Part shown: positions 1-7,068 of the stretch, piece by piece
Layout: each line of letters starts with the position of its first letter
Numbering within the stretch: the first letter of the stretch is position 1
Assembly (NCBI RefSeq): GCF_000177335.1
Contig: NZ_ADFP01000011.1
Location: 1-56,273, forward strand
DNA from: Pyramidobacter piscolens W5455
GTDB taxonomy: Bacteria > Synergistota > Synergistia > Synergistales > Dethiosulfovibrionaceae
Length of the DNA stretch: 56,273 nt
Direction: 5' to 3'
Program-made: the position numbers and the translations under genes
Notes under the pieces: generated by a model
The model's database searches: none
What the model was told of the DNA's origin: nothing
What the model saw: only the letters and a program-made list of their open reading frames with translations

Positions 1-142
1 GCGCCTGAGCCATGCGCTCCGCGGCGCGGGGCACGGCGCCGAGGGAGCGGGCGCGGCGGAGTGTTTCCGCCCCGTCGGTGCCCTTCAGCGCCACGGGACC
101 GCCCATTCCCGCCACGGGATTGACGAAAAAGCCGATCTTCAT
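1..142 (-). CDS. ATP-NAD kinase family protein (AcoX-like), 5' part only
   Basis: Only the first 47 codons are present; the gene runs off the left edge. The start reads MKIGFFVNPVAGMGG and continues into a VALKGTDG stretch, which is the typical N-terminus of the AcoX/ATP-NAD kinase-like family (diacylglycerol/NAD kinase fold, first beta strand plus glycine-rich loop). The ATG follows the gcvPB stop codon with no gap, so it is the fourth gene of the SDR-gcvPA-gcvPB operon and probably translationally coupled. Members of this family often sit in catabolic operons (the acetoin cluster gave the AcoX name), but the substrate is usually unknown. The family call is fairly safe; a role in NAD(P) phosphorylation is inference. 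Confidence 0.7.
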   Translation of the reverse strand, partial: MKIGFFVNPVAGMGGPVALKGTDGAETLRRARSLGAVPRAAERMAQA

Positions 143-1732
143 CTACTTCTTTTTCGGCTGGAAGTAGCCTGCGTACTTCTGCTTATAATTGCGCCACGAC
201 AGCGCCCACTTGGCGGGGTCGTCGAAATAGTCGTGGCTGATGTGGTGCACGGTGCTGTTCAGCGGCGCTTCGCGGATGACCTCGGGCCGCTCGTAGCACT
301 CGCGCGCGATGGAAGCGAGGATATCGCAGTATCTGTCGAGGTCGGCCTTTGAATACGACTCGCTCGGTTCGATCGTGAACGGTTCGGGGATCACCCACGG
401 CTCGTGGCTCGACCAGTAATGCGTGCCGTAATCGGGGATGCGGCGCGAGAAGTCGGCGGTGCCGAAGCCCGTGTCCTTCTTGAGCCGTTCCCAGCTGTAA
501 CGGGCCTGTTCGATGCGCGGTTTGTGATTGGGAAAACTGATCGACGCGCCCTTGATGGCGAGGATTTTTTTCATGCAGTAGTTGTTGTTGAGGATCGCCA
601 CCCTGCTCACCTCGCGCAGCCCTTCCGCCCCCAGACTCATGATCCAAGCGTAGGCGCGCACCGCCACGGGCGCGACGCCCCAGAAGGACTTGACCTTGCC
701 GCAGCTGCGGGGCAGGTCGAAATCGAGAAAATAGCCTTTCTCCTCGTTGCGTTCGACCAGCGGCGCGGGCAAATAATCGCGCAGCTCTTTGCGGCAGGTC
801 ACCATGCCGACGGCTGGGCCGCCGCAGCCGTGCGGCGACGAGAAGGTCTTGTGCAGGTTGAAGAACGACATGTCGAAGTCGGCCTCGACGGTGCGCGTGA
901 TGCCGAGCAGGCCGTTGGCGTTGGCCTGGTCGTAGCAGCAGATCGCGCCCGCTTCGTGGGCCAGCCGCGTGAACTCGCGGATGCGGCGGTTGAAGATGCC
1001 CGTATCCTCAGGGTTGGTCATGAAGATGGCGGCGACTTTGTTGTTTTTCAGCGTCGCCTTGAAGGCTTCGATGTCGGGCAGGCCCTCGGCGTCGGGCGGC
1101 AGCACGACGGCCTTGTACCCCTTGACGATCGGGCAGGCCGCGTCGGCAGGGTGCGAGAAGAACGTGGTGACGACGGTGTCGCGGTCGCTTTCGCCCCTCG
1201 CTTCCCAATAGGCGCGCACCACCGACGCCATGGCGAGGATGCCGTGGGCGCCGCCGCCGGGCTGGATGCTGAAGCAGTCGAGGCCGGAAATTTCCCTGAA
1301 CAGCTCGCCCAGACGCCAGATGATTTCGAGAATGCCCTGCGCCGTGCCGTCGGGCTGCAGAGGGTGCATGTCGGCCACCTTGGGACAGCCGGCGAGGCGG
1401 TCGTCCACCTTGGGACTGTACTTCATCGTGCAGGTGCCCTGGCCGATGTCGATGTTGCTGTCCACGCCGAGGTTTTCCTGGGCCAGATGGTTGTAATGGC
1501 GGGCCAGCTGCGGCTGGCCGATCTCCGGCAGGTCGGGCGCGTTTTCGCGCCTCATATTTTCGGGCAGGCTGGAAACGCCGTCGCCCACTTCGGCCGCGAC
1601 GGCCGGCGAAACTTCTGGGACCAGCACGCCGCGCTCGCCCTTGACGCTCAGTTCGTAAATGATCGGCTCGTTCCAGCTCGCCTGATGGAAACGGTCAAGT
1701 CGGGTGTCTCTTTTATCCGCGATTTTATCCAT
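143..1732 (-). CDS. gcvPB: Glycine dehydrogenase (decarboxylating) subunit 2, P-protein beta
   Basis: 529 aa, PLP-dependent fold type I. With subunit 1 it would decarboxylate glycine and pass the aminomethyl group to lipoylated H-protein. A GxCTMKYSPK stretch (about residues 99-108) corresponds to the family's SCTMKYNP motif. The PLP-binding lysine is K295 in FNLHKTFSSPHGCGGP. A late IEPSESYSK matches the family's IEPTETESK. It is some 40 residues longer than usual P-beta subunits, and the C-terminal part (WRNYKQKYAGYFQ) is unusual. It lies 22 bp after gcvPA and directly before the NAD-kinase-like gene. No gcvT or gcvH is nearby, so the acceptor must be encoded elsewhere or the enzyme may work on another amine; that is inference. 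Confidence 0.88.
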   Translation of the reverse strand: MDKIADKRDTRLDRFHQASWNEPIIYELSVKGERGVLVPEVSPAVAAEVGDGVSSLPENMRRENAPDLPEIGQPQLARHYNHLAQENLGVDSNIDIGQGTCTMKYSPKVDDRLAGCPKVADMHPLQPDGTAQGILEIIWRLGELFREISGLDCFSIQPGGGAHGILAMASVVRAYWEARGESDRDTVVTTFFSHPADAACPIVKGYKAVVLPPDAEGLPDIEAFKATLKNNKVAAIFMTNPEDTGIFNRRIREFTRLAHEAGAICCYDQANANGLLGITRTVEADFDMSFFNLHKTFSSPHGCGGPAVGMVTCRKELRDYLPAPLVERNEEKGYFLDFDLPRSCGKVKSFWGVAPVAVRAYAWIMSLGAEGLREVSRVAILNNNYCMKKILAIKGASISFPNHKPRIEQARYSWERLKKDTGFGTADFSRRIPDYGTHYWSSHEPWVIPEPFTIEPSESYSKADLDRYCDILASIARECYERPEVIREAPLNSTVHHISHDYFDDPAKWALSWRNYKQKYAGYFQPKKK

Positions 1733-1754
1733 AACGATCCTTCCTTTCCGTCCT

Positions 1755-3137
1755 TCAGGCGAGAATTTCGGAGAGCGCCTCGACCAGCGCGTCCACGTCG
1801 TCTTCGCCGGTGCGCTCGGTGACGCACAGCAGCGCGCACTGTCCCAGCTCGGGGAAGTCGCGGCTCAAATCGAAGCCGCCGAGAATATTCTTTTTCAAAA
1901 GCGCCGCGTTGACCTCGGCGACCGTTTTGTTCTCGAAGCGCACGACGAACTCCTGGAACGTCGCGCCGCTCAGCGGGCAGACCGTCAGCCCTTTTACGGA
2001 AGCCAAACGTTTGCGCAGCAGCAGGCTGCGCTGCAAAATGGTCTTGCCCAGTTCCTGCATGCCCTTCGGCCCAAGGCTGGCGAGGTACACCGCCGCGCCG
2101 ATGCTCCACAGCGCCGCGTGCGTGCCGACGAATTCCTTGGCGCGGTCGCGGACGGCGAACGAGGTGCGCTCCCACATCACGTCGCCGAAGCCCCATTCGC
2201 CGTGAGTCGTCGGAGCCAGGCCGAACAGGCGCGAAGGATACTCGCGCACGATCTCAGGCCGGTCCTTGGCGGCCATGTAGCCGCCCACGCCGCCGCCGTA
2301 GTTCATGTGGATGCCCAGCGCCTGGATGTCGCCGCAGGCAAGGTCGGCGCCGTACTGGAAGGGCGGCTTCATCACGCCCAGCGTCGAAGGTTCGGCGTAA
2401 ACGACGGACAACGCCCCGGCCGCGTGCGCCAGATCGGCGATCCGAGACGCCTCTTCCTCGACGACGCCGAAGAAGTTGGGATTCATCACCATTACCGCCG
2501 CGGTTTTATCACTCAGTTTCGCCTCGAGATCGTTCAGATCGAGACGGCCGGTCGTGCGGTCGTAGGCGACGGAGGTCGCCTTCACGTCGGGATGCAGATA
2601 CGTCTTCACGGCGCGCGCCACGTCGGGATTCAGCGTCGAGGGGATCAGCACCTCGTCGCGCTTCGTCACGCGCGTCGCCATGCGCAGCGCCGTGCCCGCG
2701 GCCTGCGAACCGTCGTAATTGGGCACGTTGACCACGTCGCAGTCCAACAGCTCGGCCATCATGCTCTCGTACTCGAAACAGGCCTGGAAGCGTCCGTGAT
2801 CCTCGTACGGCTCGCCGGCGTAGGCCGAAAGGAACTCGGAGCGGTTGATCACCTCGTCCACCAGCGCGGGAACGTAGCGGTTGTAGCAGCCCGCGCCGAG
2901 GAAGCTGGTCATCTCGTTGGCCGTCTTGTCCTTGGCGAGGATGCCCGACACGTGGCGGACAAGATCGCATTCCGCCGCGTAGGGCTGCGGAAGCTTGAGC
3001 GGTTCCTTCATGAGCAGCTCCCGGGGAATGTTCTGCCCGATCAGCTCGTCGATGGATTCCGCCCCGATGAACTTGAGCATCTCGGCCTGAACGGCCGGAT
3101 CGGAGTTGGGAATGTAGGGATAATTCCGTTTCGACAT
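1755..3137 (-). CDS. gcvPA: Glycine dehydrogenase (decarboxylating) subunit 1, P-protein alpha
   Basis: 460 aa. Start chosen at MSKRNYPYIPNSD because AGGAGG lies about 7 nt upstream; the reading frame is open further but overlaps the SDR. Family hallmarks are the N-terminal YIPNSDPAVQAEML, the FLGAGCYNRYVP segment, NYDGSQAAGTALRMA, and NYGGGVGGYMAA near residue 260. This subunit has the aminotransferase-like fold but lacks the PLP lysine, which is on subunit 2. Together they form the alpha2beta2 P-protein found in many anaerobes. It is 34 bp downstream of the SDR gene in the same operon. Confidence 0.9.
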   Translation of the reverse strand: MSKRNYPYIPNSDPAVQAEMLKFIGAESIDELIGQNIPRELLMKEPLKLPQPYAAECDLVRHVSGILAKDKTANEMTSFLGAGCYNRYVPALVDEVINRSEFLSAYAGEPYEDHGRFQACFEYESMMAELLDCDVVNVPNYDGSQAAGTALRMATRVTKRDEVLIPSTLNPDVARAVKTYLHPDVKATSVAYDRTTGRLDLNDLEAKLSDKTAAVMVMNPNFFGVVEEEASRIADLAHAAGALSVVYAEPSTLGVMKPPFQYGADLACGDIQALGIHMNYGGGVGGYMAAKDRPEIVREYPSRLFGLAPTTHGEWGFGDVMWERTSFAVRDRAKEFVGTHAALWSIGAAVYLASLGPKGMQELGKTILQRSLLLRKRLASVKGLTVCPLSGATFQEFVVRFENKTVAEVNAALLKKNILGGFDLSRDFPELGQCALLCVTERTGEDDVDALVEALSEILA

Positions 3138-3171
3138 CGTAAGACCTCCTCGAAAAATCACGCGCCGCGCG

Positions 3172-3954
3172 CTAGGCGATGCCGCCGCCGTCGACGACCA
3201 GCGCCGAACCCGTGACCCACGGCGACATGCCGCTGCACAGGAAGAACACGCACATCGCCACGTCCTCCGGCGTGCCGAGCCGGGCGATCGGGCGCGCCGC
3301 GCACGAAGCCTTGAACGCCGAGTCGTACGTGCCGCCCAGCTGCTCGCATTCGCTCTTGAGCATCGGCGTGTCGCTGTCGCCGGGGCAAACGCAGTTGACG
3401 TTGATATTATGAGGGCCACAGTCGATCGCCAGAGCGCGGGTCATGTTCCATACGCCGCCCTTGGATGCGCAGTACGCCACGGCCTGATCGCCGCCCTTCA
3501 AAGCCCAACCGGAACCGATGTTGACGATCTTGCCGTGCCCCTGCTTCTTCATGTAGGGCACCACATTGTGGCACATCAGGTAAACGCTTTTCAGCGTCAC
3601 GTTCAGCACCAGATCCCAGTCTTTTTCTTCGAGATCTTCCACCGTGCGGCGGCGGGTCGCTCCCGCGCAGTTGACGAGACTGTCGATGCTGCCCCAGCGC
3701 TGGAACGCCGCTTCGGCCGCCGCGGCGCAGTCGGCCTGACTGGTGACGTTGCAGCGCATGAACGCCGCGTCGCCGCCGCTGGCCCTGATTTTCGCGGCCA
3801 CTTCCTCGCCGCCCTTCTCGTTGATGTCCAGCAGCATCACCTTCACGCCGGCGTCGGCGAAGAAGCGGGCGATCCCCGCCCCCAGCCCCGACGCAGCTCC
3901 CGTGATGACGGCGTTTTTGCCCCTCATGCCGCACAGTTCGTTCAAATCCAACAT
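3172..3954 (-). CDS. Short-chain dehydrogenase/reductase (SDR)
   Basis: 260 aa, the normal length for a classical SDR. Visible motifs: the Rossmann loop GAASGLGAGIA (residues about 19-29), NCAGATR at about 92, an IGSGWALKGG active-site Ser region, YCASK (YxxxK), and a C-terminal VVDGGG. It should be a soluble NAD(P)-dependent oxidoreductase of an alcohol or carbonyl substrate that cannot be named. GGGAGG precedes the ATG. It is the first gene of the operon leading into gcvPA-gcvPB. That placement suggests it makes or removes a small amino/hydroxy compound feeding the P-protein; this is inference only. Confidence 0.85.
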   Translation of the reverse strand: MLDLNELCGMRGKNAVITGAASGLGAGIARFFADAGVKVMLLDINEKGGEEVAAKIRASGGDAAFMRCNVTSQADCAAAAEAAFQRWGSIDSLVNCAGATRRRTVEDLEEKDWDLVLNVTLKSVYLMCHNVVPYMKKQGHGKIVNIGSGWALKGGDQAVAYCASKGGVWNMTRALAIDCGPHNINVNCVCPGDSDTPMLKSECEQLGGTYDSAFKASCAARPIARLGTPEDVAMCVFFLCSGMSPWVTGSALVVDGGGIA

Positions 3955-3981
3955 GACGACGCCTCCCTGTCATAAAAACCC

Positions 3982-3989
3982 GTATACAA
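3982..3989. promoter_or_regulatory. GTATACAA half-site in leader of the gcvP operon
   Basis: An 8-base match to the right part of the TTGTATACAA palindrome at 4126. It lies 28 bp upstream of the SDR start codon inside the inferred 190-nt leader. A third copy sits at 4292. It may be an accessory operator, but an 8-mer alone is weak evidence. Confidence 0.3.
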
Positions 3990-4125
3990 AAAAGCGACCG
4001 ACGCGAACAGGGGGCAAAAGTTTTTTGCCCGCCCGTCATTCATCGCTCGCCGTCTGCCGCGTTTTTTCAAGAGCACAAAACGAAAAACGCCCATCAGAAT
4101 TGCGAGGCGATGCTCTCACGCTTGT

Positions 4126-4135
4126 TTGTATACAA
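4126..4135. promoter_or_regulatory. Perfect palindrome TTGTATACAA, putative GntR-type operator
   Basis: The 10-bp perfect palindrome falls at about +9 to +18 of the transcript predicted from the adjacent promoter, a classic repressor position. TTGTATACAA resembles operators of GntR/FCD and VanR-type regulators. Half-sites occur at 3982 and 4292, and a 9/10 match (TTGTATATAA) lies at 8743 upstream of the D-aminoacylase gene. Which regulator binds is unknown. Confidence 0.5.
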
Positions 4136-4149
4136 TCTATTTGAAAAGA

Positions 4150-4178
4150 ATATTACGACAAGGGCGCTTATTTGTCAA
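4150..4178 (-). promoter_or_regulatory. Sigma70 promoter of the SDR-gcvPA-gcvPB operon
   Basis: On the minus strand TTGACA (4178-4173) and TAATAT (4155-4150) are separated by exactly 17 bp, close to consensus. The predicted start is near 4143, giving a leader of about 190 nt. This is among the best promoter matches seen in the window. Confidence 0.75.
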
Positions 4179-4298
4179 GGGAATTTTGCCGCCGAAATTG
4201 AATCAACGCCGCCCGCTCGCCCAAATTCATCCGACACGACGTTGTCAAAAGCCGCCGTTCTCGTTATCGAGAAACGCGCACCGAAAATCCAGTATACA

Positions 4299-4337
4299 AA
4301 AATTCCGCGGCGTGTGAGAAAAGCCGCGGAATTTTTT
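4299..4337 (-). terminator. Bidirectional intrinsic terminator
   Basis: The arms AAATTCCGCGGC and GCCGCGGAATTT flank an 11-nt loop, with T-runs on both strands. It ends the parA/winged-helix transcript on the minus strand and insulates the gcvP promoter. The 3955-4427 gap holds only this hairpin, the gcvP promoter and the palindromic sites. Confidence 0.75.
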
Positions 4338-4427
4338 ACGCGCCAGACGGGCGCCTGTTAGAGCCGTTCAATCACTTTGATCCACAATACAGGAGGATGT
4401 CAATCCCTCAGTTTCGCCGCAGCGCGT

Positions 4428-4901
4428 TTACTTTGCGGGCGTTCTGTTCACGCGAATTGTCTTGCTGATGGTGCGGCCGCGGCCGCCACGCTCGGTATGG
4501 AGCACGGTGATCCACCCGGCCAGCGCCAGCTCGTTCAGCGCCCGCGCCAGCTTGTCGGCGCGCACTCTCATTTTTCCGGCCAGCTCGTCGATGACGATGA
4601 CGCCGCCGCTGCGGGCGGCCTGGCAGCTCAGCATGACGAGCCAGTCGAATTTGTTCATCACGCCGGGTTTCATGGCCTGGTACCAGTCCCACACGGCATC
4701 CTGTCCCGAAAGCGCCTCGACCGTCGGCGCTGCGGCGGCTGGAACGGATTCGGCCGGTTCCGCGGCGACGGGCGAGGGTTCTTCTTCGAGCGATGGGCTC
4801 TCAGCCGCCGCGGGGGGCGTTTCCGGTCGCTGATTGAAGGCCGCGAAGCTCTGCAGCGCTTCCGCGACGTTTTTGTCCAGTTTGAAGGAATCTTTTTCCA
4901 T
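4428..4901 (-). CDS. Hypothetical protein with C-terminal winged-helix-like domain, ParA neighbour
   Basis: 157 aa, not recognised as a named family. Residues 1-25 are polar, 26-70 are an Ala/Pro/Glu-rich low-complexity linker, and 75-157 look like a compact winged helix: VIVIDELAGKMRVRADKLARALNELALAGWITVLH, followed by a basic Gly/Arg wing GGRGRTISKTIRVNR. It starts 23 bp after the parA-like gene and is the last gene before a terminator. A ParA ATPase followed by a small DNA-binding protein is the layout of plasmid-type partition pairs, so this may be the centromere- or DNA-binding partner. That role is inference. Confidence 0.6.
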   Translation of the reverse strand: MEKDSFKLDKNVAEALQSFAAFNQRPETPPAAAESPSLEEEPSPVAAEPAESVPAAAAPTVEALSGQDAVWDWYQAMKPGVMNKFDWLVMLSCQAARSGGVIVIDELAGKMRVRADKLARALNELALAGWITVLHTERGGRGRTISKTIRVNRTPAK

Positions 4902-4924
4902 ATCACGGCACCGCCTTTCCGTTG

Positions 4925-6073
4925 TCAGTCCCGCAGCGAAAGCGTCTGCCGGGCCAGTTCGCCGAAGACCGCCAGCGCTTCCTTTTCTTTCGCCTCGAGC
5001 CCCTCGACGCCGAGGAAGCGGTTATAGCAGTCGGCTACGGCCGCGCGGCGCGGCACTTCGTACAGCGGGATGCCGCTTTTGGCCAGCTGCTCGGTCACCG
5101 CCGCGAGGATTTCGCGGTCGAGGCGCTGGCGTCGGTCGCAGCGAGAGAAGATGACGCCGCAGATGCGCAGGCCGGGGTTGCGGTGTTTGTACTCCGCCAG
5201 CGTCGCGGAAAAATGCGGCAGGGTTTTGAGACACTGGCGGCTCGGGTCGATCGGCAGCAGCACGTCGCTGGCGGCCAGCAGCGCGTTCTTCAACGCCAGC
5301 GTCGCCGAAGGCGGCGTGTCGATCAGCACCAGCTGATATTCCCGCGCGGCGCGGTCGAGAAAGTGCGCCAGTCGGTCTTCCAGCGCGCCCTCCGCCGCCG
5401 GCAGGACGTCGGCCGCGGAAGGGTGGGCCGGCAGGATGTCGACGCTGGCATAGCGGGTGGAGCGGATCAGCAGCTCGGGATTGCCGGCATAGGGCTGGGG
5501 ATCCAGCAGGGCGCGCAGGCTGAGGTCGGCGGGAACGTCCTCGGCGCGCAGGAAGAAATCGGTCGCCGAGCCCTGCGGATCGGTGTCGACGACCAGCAGG
5601 CGCCCGTCGCGTTTTTCTTCGTCCCAAATTTTCTGGATCGCCGTGGCGATGAAACAGGTGATCGTGGTCTTGCCGACGCCGCCCTTGAGCATGGAGACCG
5701 CCACGCGCTTCTGCGCGGCGCGGGCGGCGCTTCGGGGCTCGCCGTCCGCCGCGTTTTTTTCGTCCGCAACCGGTTCCGCTCGGGGAGGAACGTCTTCCGC
5801 CGCCGCAGGCTCTTCCGCTCCCGTCGCTTTGTCCGCGGCGGGAACGGACGGCTCGTAATCGAATTCGACCACTTCCAGCCGCTGCGGGACGATGTCGCCC
5901 ATCTGCGCGGCCCAGCCCGCCCACTGCTCCACTTCCTCGCGCTCTTCATCGCTGAGGGGGATCTCCTCTTCGGCTTCGGAAAGCGGCTGAGGCGGCAGCG
6001 GCGCGGGAGGCGGCGGGAGATTTCTGATCCGCATCAGCCCTATGGATTTCAAGATGCTGTCCAGAATGGTCAT
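4925..6073 (-). CDS. ParA/Soj-type ATPase with long acidic N-terminal extension
   Basis: 382 aa from the ATG preceded by GGTGAG; homologous sequence starts only near residue 121. Deviant Walker A is KGGVGKTT (130-137), Walker A' is DTDPQGSATD (about 163-172), and Walker B/switch is IDTPPS. Residues 20-120 are Pro/Glu/Ala-rich and look disordered, with an acidic patch (EEEIPLSDEEREEVEQ). ParA-family ATPases move DNA or protein cargo along the nucleoid. The extension, and a winged-helix protein instead of a ParB next door, argue against the standard chromosomal soj-spo0J pair. It could position another cargo or be a relic of a plasmid. The fold call is firm; the role is open. Confidence 0.85.
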   Translation of the reverse strand: MTILDSILKSIGLMRIRNLPPPPAPLPPQPLSEAEEEIPLSDEEREEVEQWAGWAAQMGDIVPQRLEVVEFDYEPSVPAADKATGAEEPAAAEDVPPRAEPVADEKNAADGEPRSAARAAQKRVAVSMLKGGVGKTTITCFIATAIQKIWDEEKRDGRLLVVDTDPQGSATDFFLRAEDVPADLSLRALLDPQPYAGNPELLIRSTRYASVDILPAHPSAADVLPAAEGALEDRLAHFLDRAAREYQLVLIDTPPSATLALKNALLAASDVLLPIDPSRQCLKTLPHFSATLAEYKHRNPGLRICGVIFSRCDRRQRLDREILAAVTEQLAKSGIPLYEVPRRAAVADCYNRFLGVEGLEAKEKEALAVFGELARQTLSLRD

Positions 6074-6109
6074 GTTCTCACCGTCCAATCGATGGATGCT
6101 CATGTTCAC

Positions 6110-6115
6110 ATTATA
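6110..6115 (-). promoter_or_regulatory. Probable -10 box (TATAAT) of parA-like gene
   Basis: A consensus TATAAT on the minus strand lies 37 bp upstream of the chosen start. The -35 at 17 bp spacing (TTTTTA) is poor, so confidence is limited. Confidence 0.35.
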
Positions 6116-6337
6116 ATGCATGGGCGCAAAAATAAAAAAGGCTCGCCGCAAAGTTCCTTCACAAAAAGGCTTTCGTACGGAAAGCAGCGCCGCCGCTTTA
6201 CCGCTTCCGCCTGCCATACTCCATATCGGCGGCGCTGTCAAAAGGCGCGCGGGGCAAAACTTCGAGCCCGCTTCAGCTTGACAGCTTCCCCTATAATGGA
6301 TTCGGAAAGGTGTCATATCATGAAAGGGATGATTTTT

Positions 6338-6904
6338 ATGCGCAAGGATTTCGGCAAGCAAACGATCGTCACGCCGCTGCCCGTGCTTATCATCGCGACC
6401 TACGGCGACGACGGGCGCCCCGACGCCATGAACGCCGCCTGGGGCGGACAGGTTGACAACGACATGGTCCACGTCGAGTTGGACAACTCACATCTGACCA
6501 CCGACAACATCAAACGGAGAAAAGCTTTCACGGTCAGTTTCGCCGACCGCAAAAACCTCGTCATGGCCGATTATTTCGGCCTCGTCTCCCGCCGTAAGGA
6601 AGACAAGATCGCCCAAACGGGAGCGCATGTGGAAAAAAGCGCTCACGTGGACGCGCCCGTCATCACCGACTTTCCGTTGACGCTGGAGTGCCGGCTCGTC
6701 AGCGTCAGCGAGGAGTTCGGCGGCACCCGCGTGGTCGGCGAGGTGGTCAACATGAGCGCCGACAAGTCGATCCTCGACGAAAAAGGGCACGTCGATCTGG
6801 GCAAGGGCGAGTTCCTCTGCTACGATCCCGCCGCTTTCGCGTACCGCGTCATCGGCGAGCGCGCCGGCGCCGCCTTCAAAGACGGTCACAAGATCGGCGC
6901 CTGA
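6338..6904 (+). CDS. Flavin reductase family protein (FMN-binding split barrel)
   Basis: 188 aa from MRKDFGKQTIVTPLPV. An alternative in-frame ATG at 6320 also has a purine-rich upstream element (GGAAAGG), but homologues usually start close to the chosen Met. Residues 8-40 (PLPVLIIATYGDDGRPDAMNAAWGG) are typical of the flavoredoxin/DIM6-NTAB-type flavin reductases that bind FMN and use NAD(P)H or another donor. A later stretch, SFADRKNLVMADYFGLVSRR, forms the usual cap. It is a cytoplasmic single-gene unit with a strong terminator downstream. In anaerobes such proteins act as electron carriers or reduce small molecules; the partner is unknown. Confidence 0.85.
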   Translation: MRKDFGKQTIVTPLPVLIIATYGDDGRPDAMNAAWGGQVDNDMVHVELDNSHLTTDNIKRRKAFTVSFADRKNLVMADYFGLVSRRKEDKIAQTGAHVEKSAHVDAPVITDFPLTLECRLVSVSEEFGGTRVVGEVVNMSADKSILDEKGHVDLGKGEFLCYDPAAFAYRVIGERAGAAFKDGHKIGA

Positions 6905-7000
6905 TTCGTTCCGGCGTGACGGGACGCGGAACGTTTTACGCCGAGCCGGCCGCCGCGTCGGAACGTGCCGTTTCATAAGAGATCAAGAGAATTTATTCAT

Positions 7001-7057
7001 GAATCGCCGCGAGCGAGAATCCCTATAGGGAATCCGTCCGCGGCGATTCGTTTTTTT
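7001..7057 (+). terminator. Intrinsic terminator after flavin reductase gene
   Basis: An 11-bp stem (GAATCGCCGCG with CGCGGCGATTC) encloses an inner palindrome CCCTATAGGG and is followed by seven T. It also lies just past the 3' end of the convergent D-aminoacylase gene. Confidence 0.8.
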
Positions 7058-7068
7058 CGAAAAAAGTT

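Noticed and set aside
404-1822. Plus-strand frame opposite gcvPB
   Set aside because: Arg/Val/Ala-rich shadow of a gene with clear PLP-enzyme motifs on the other strand.
6278-6297. TTGACA and TATAAT upstream of the flavin reductase as a promoter pair
   Set aside because: The spacer is only 8 bp; only the -10 may be real.
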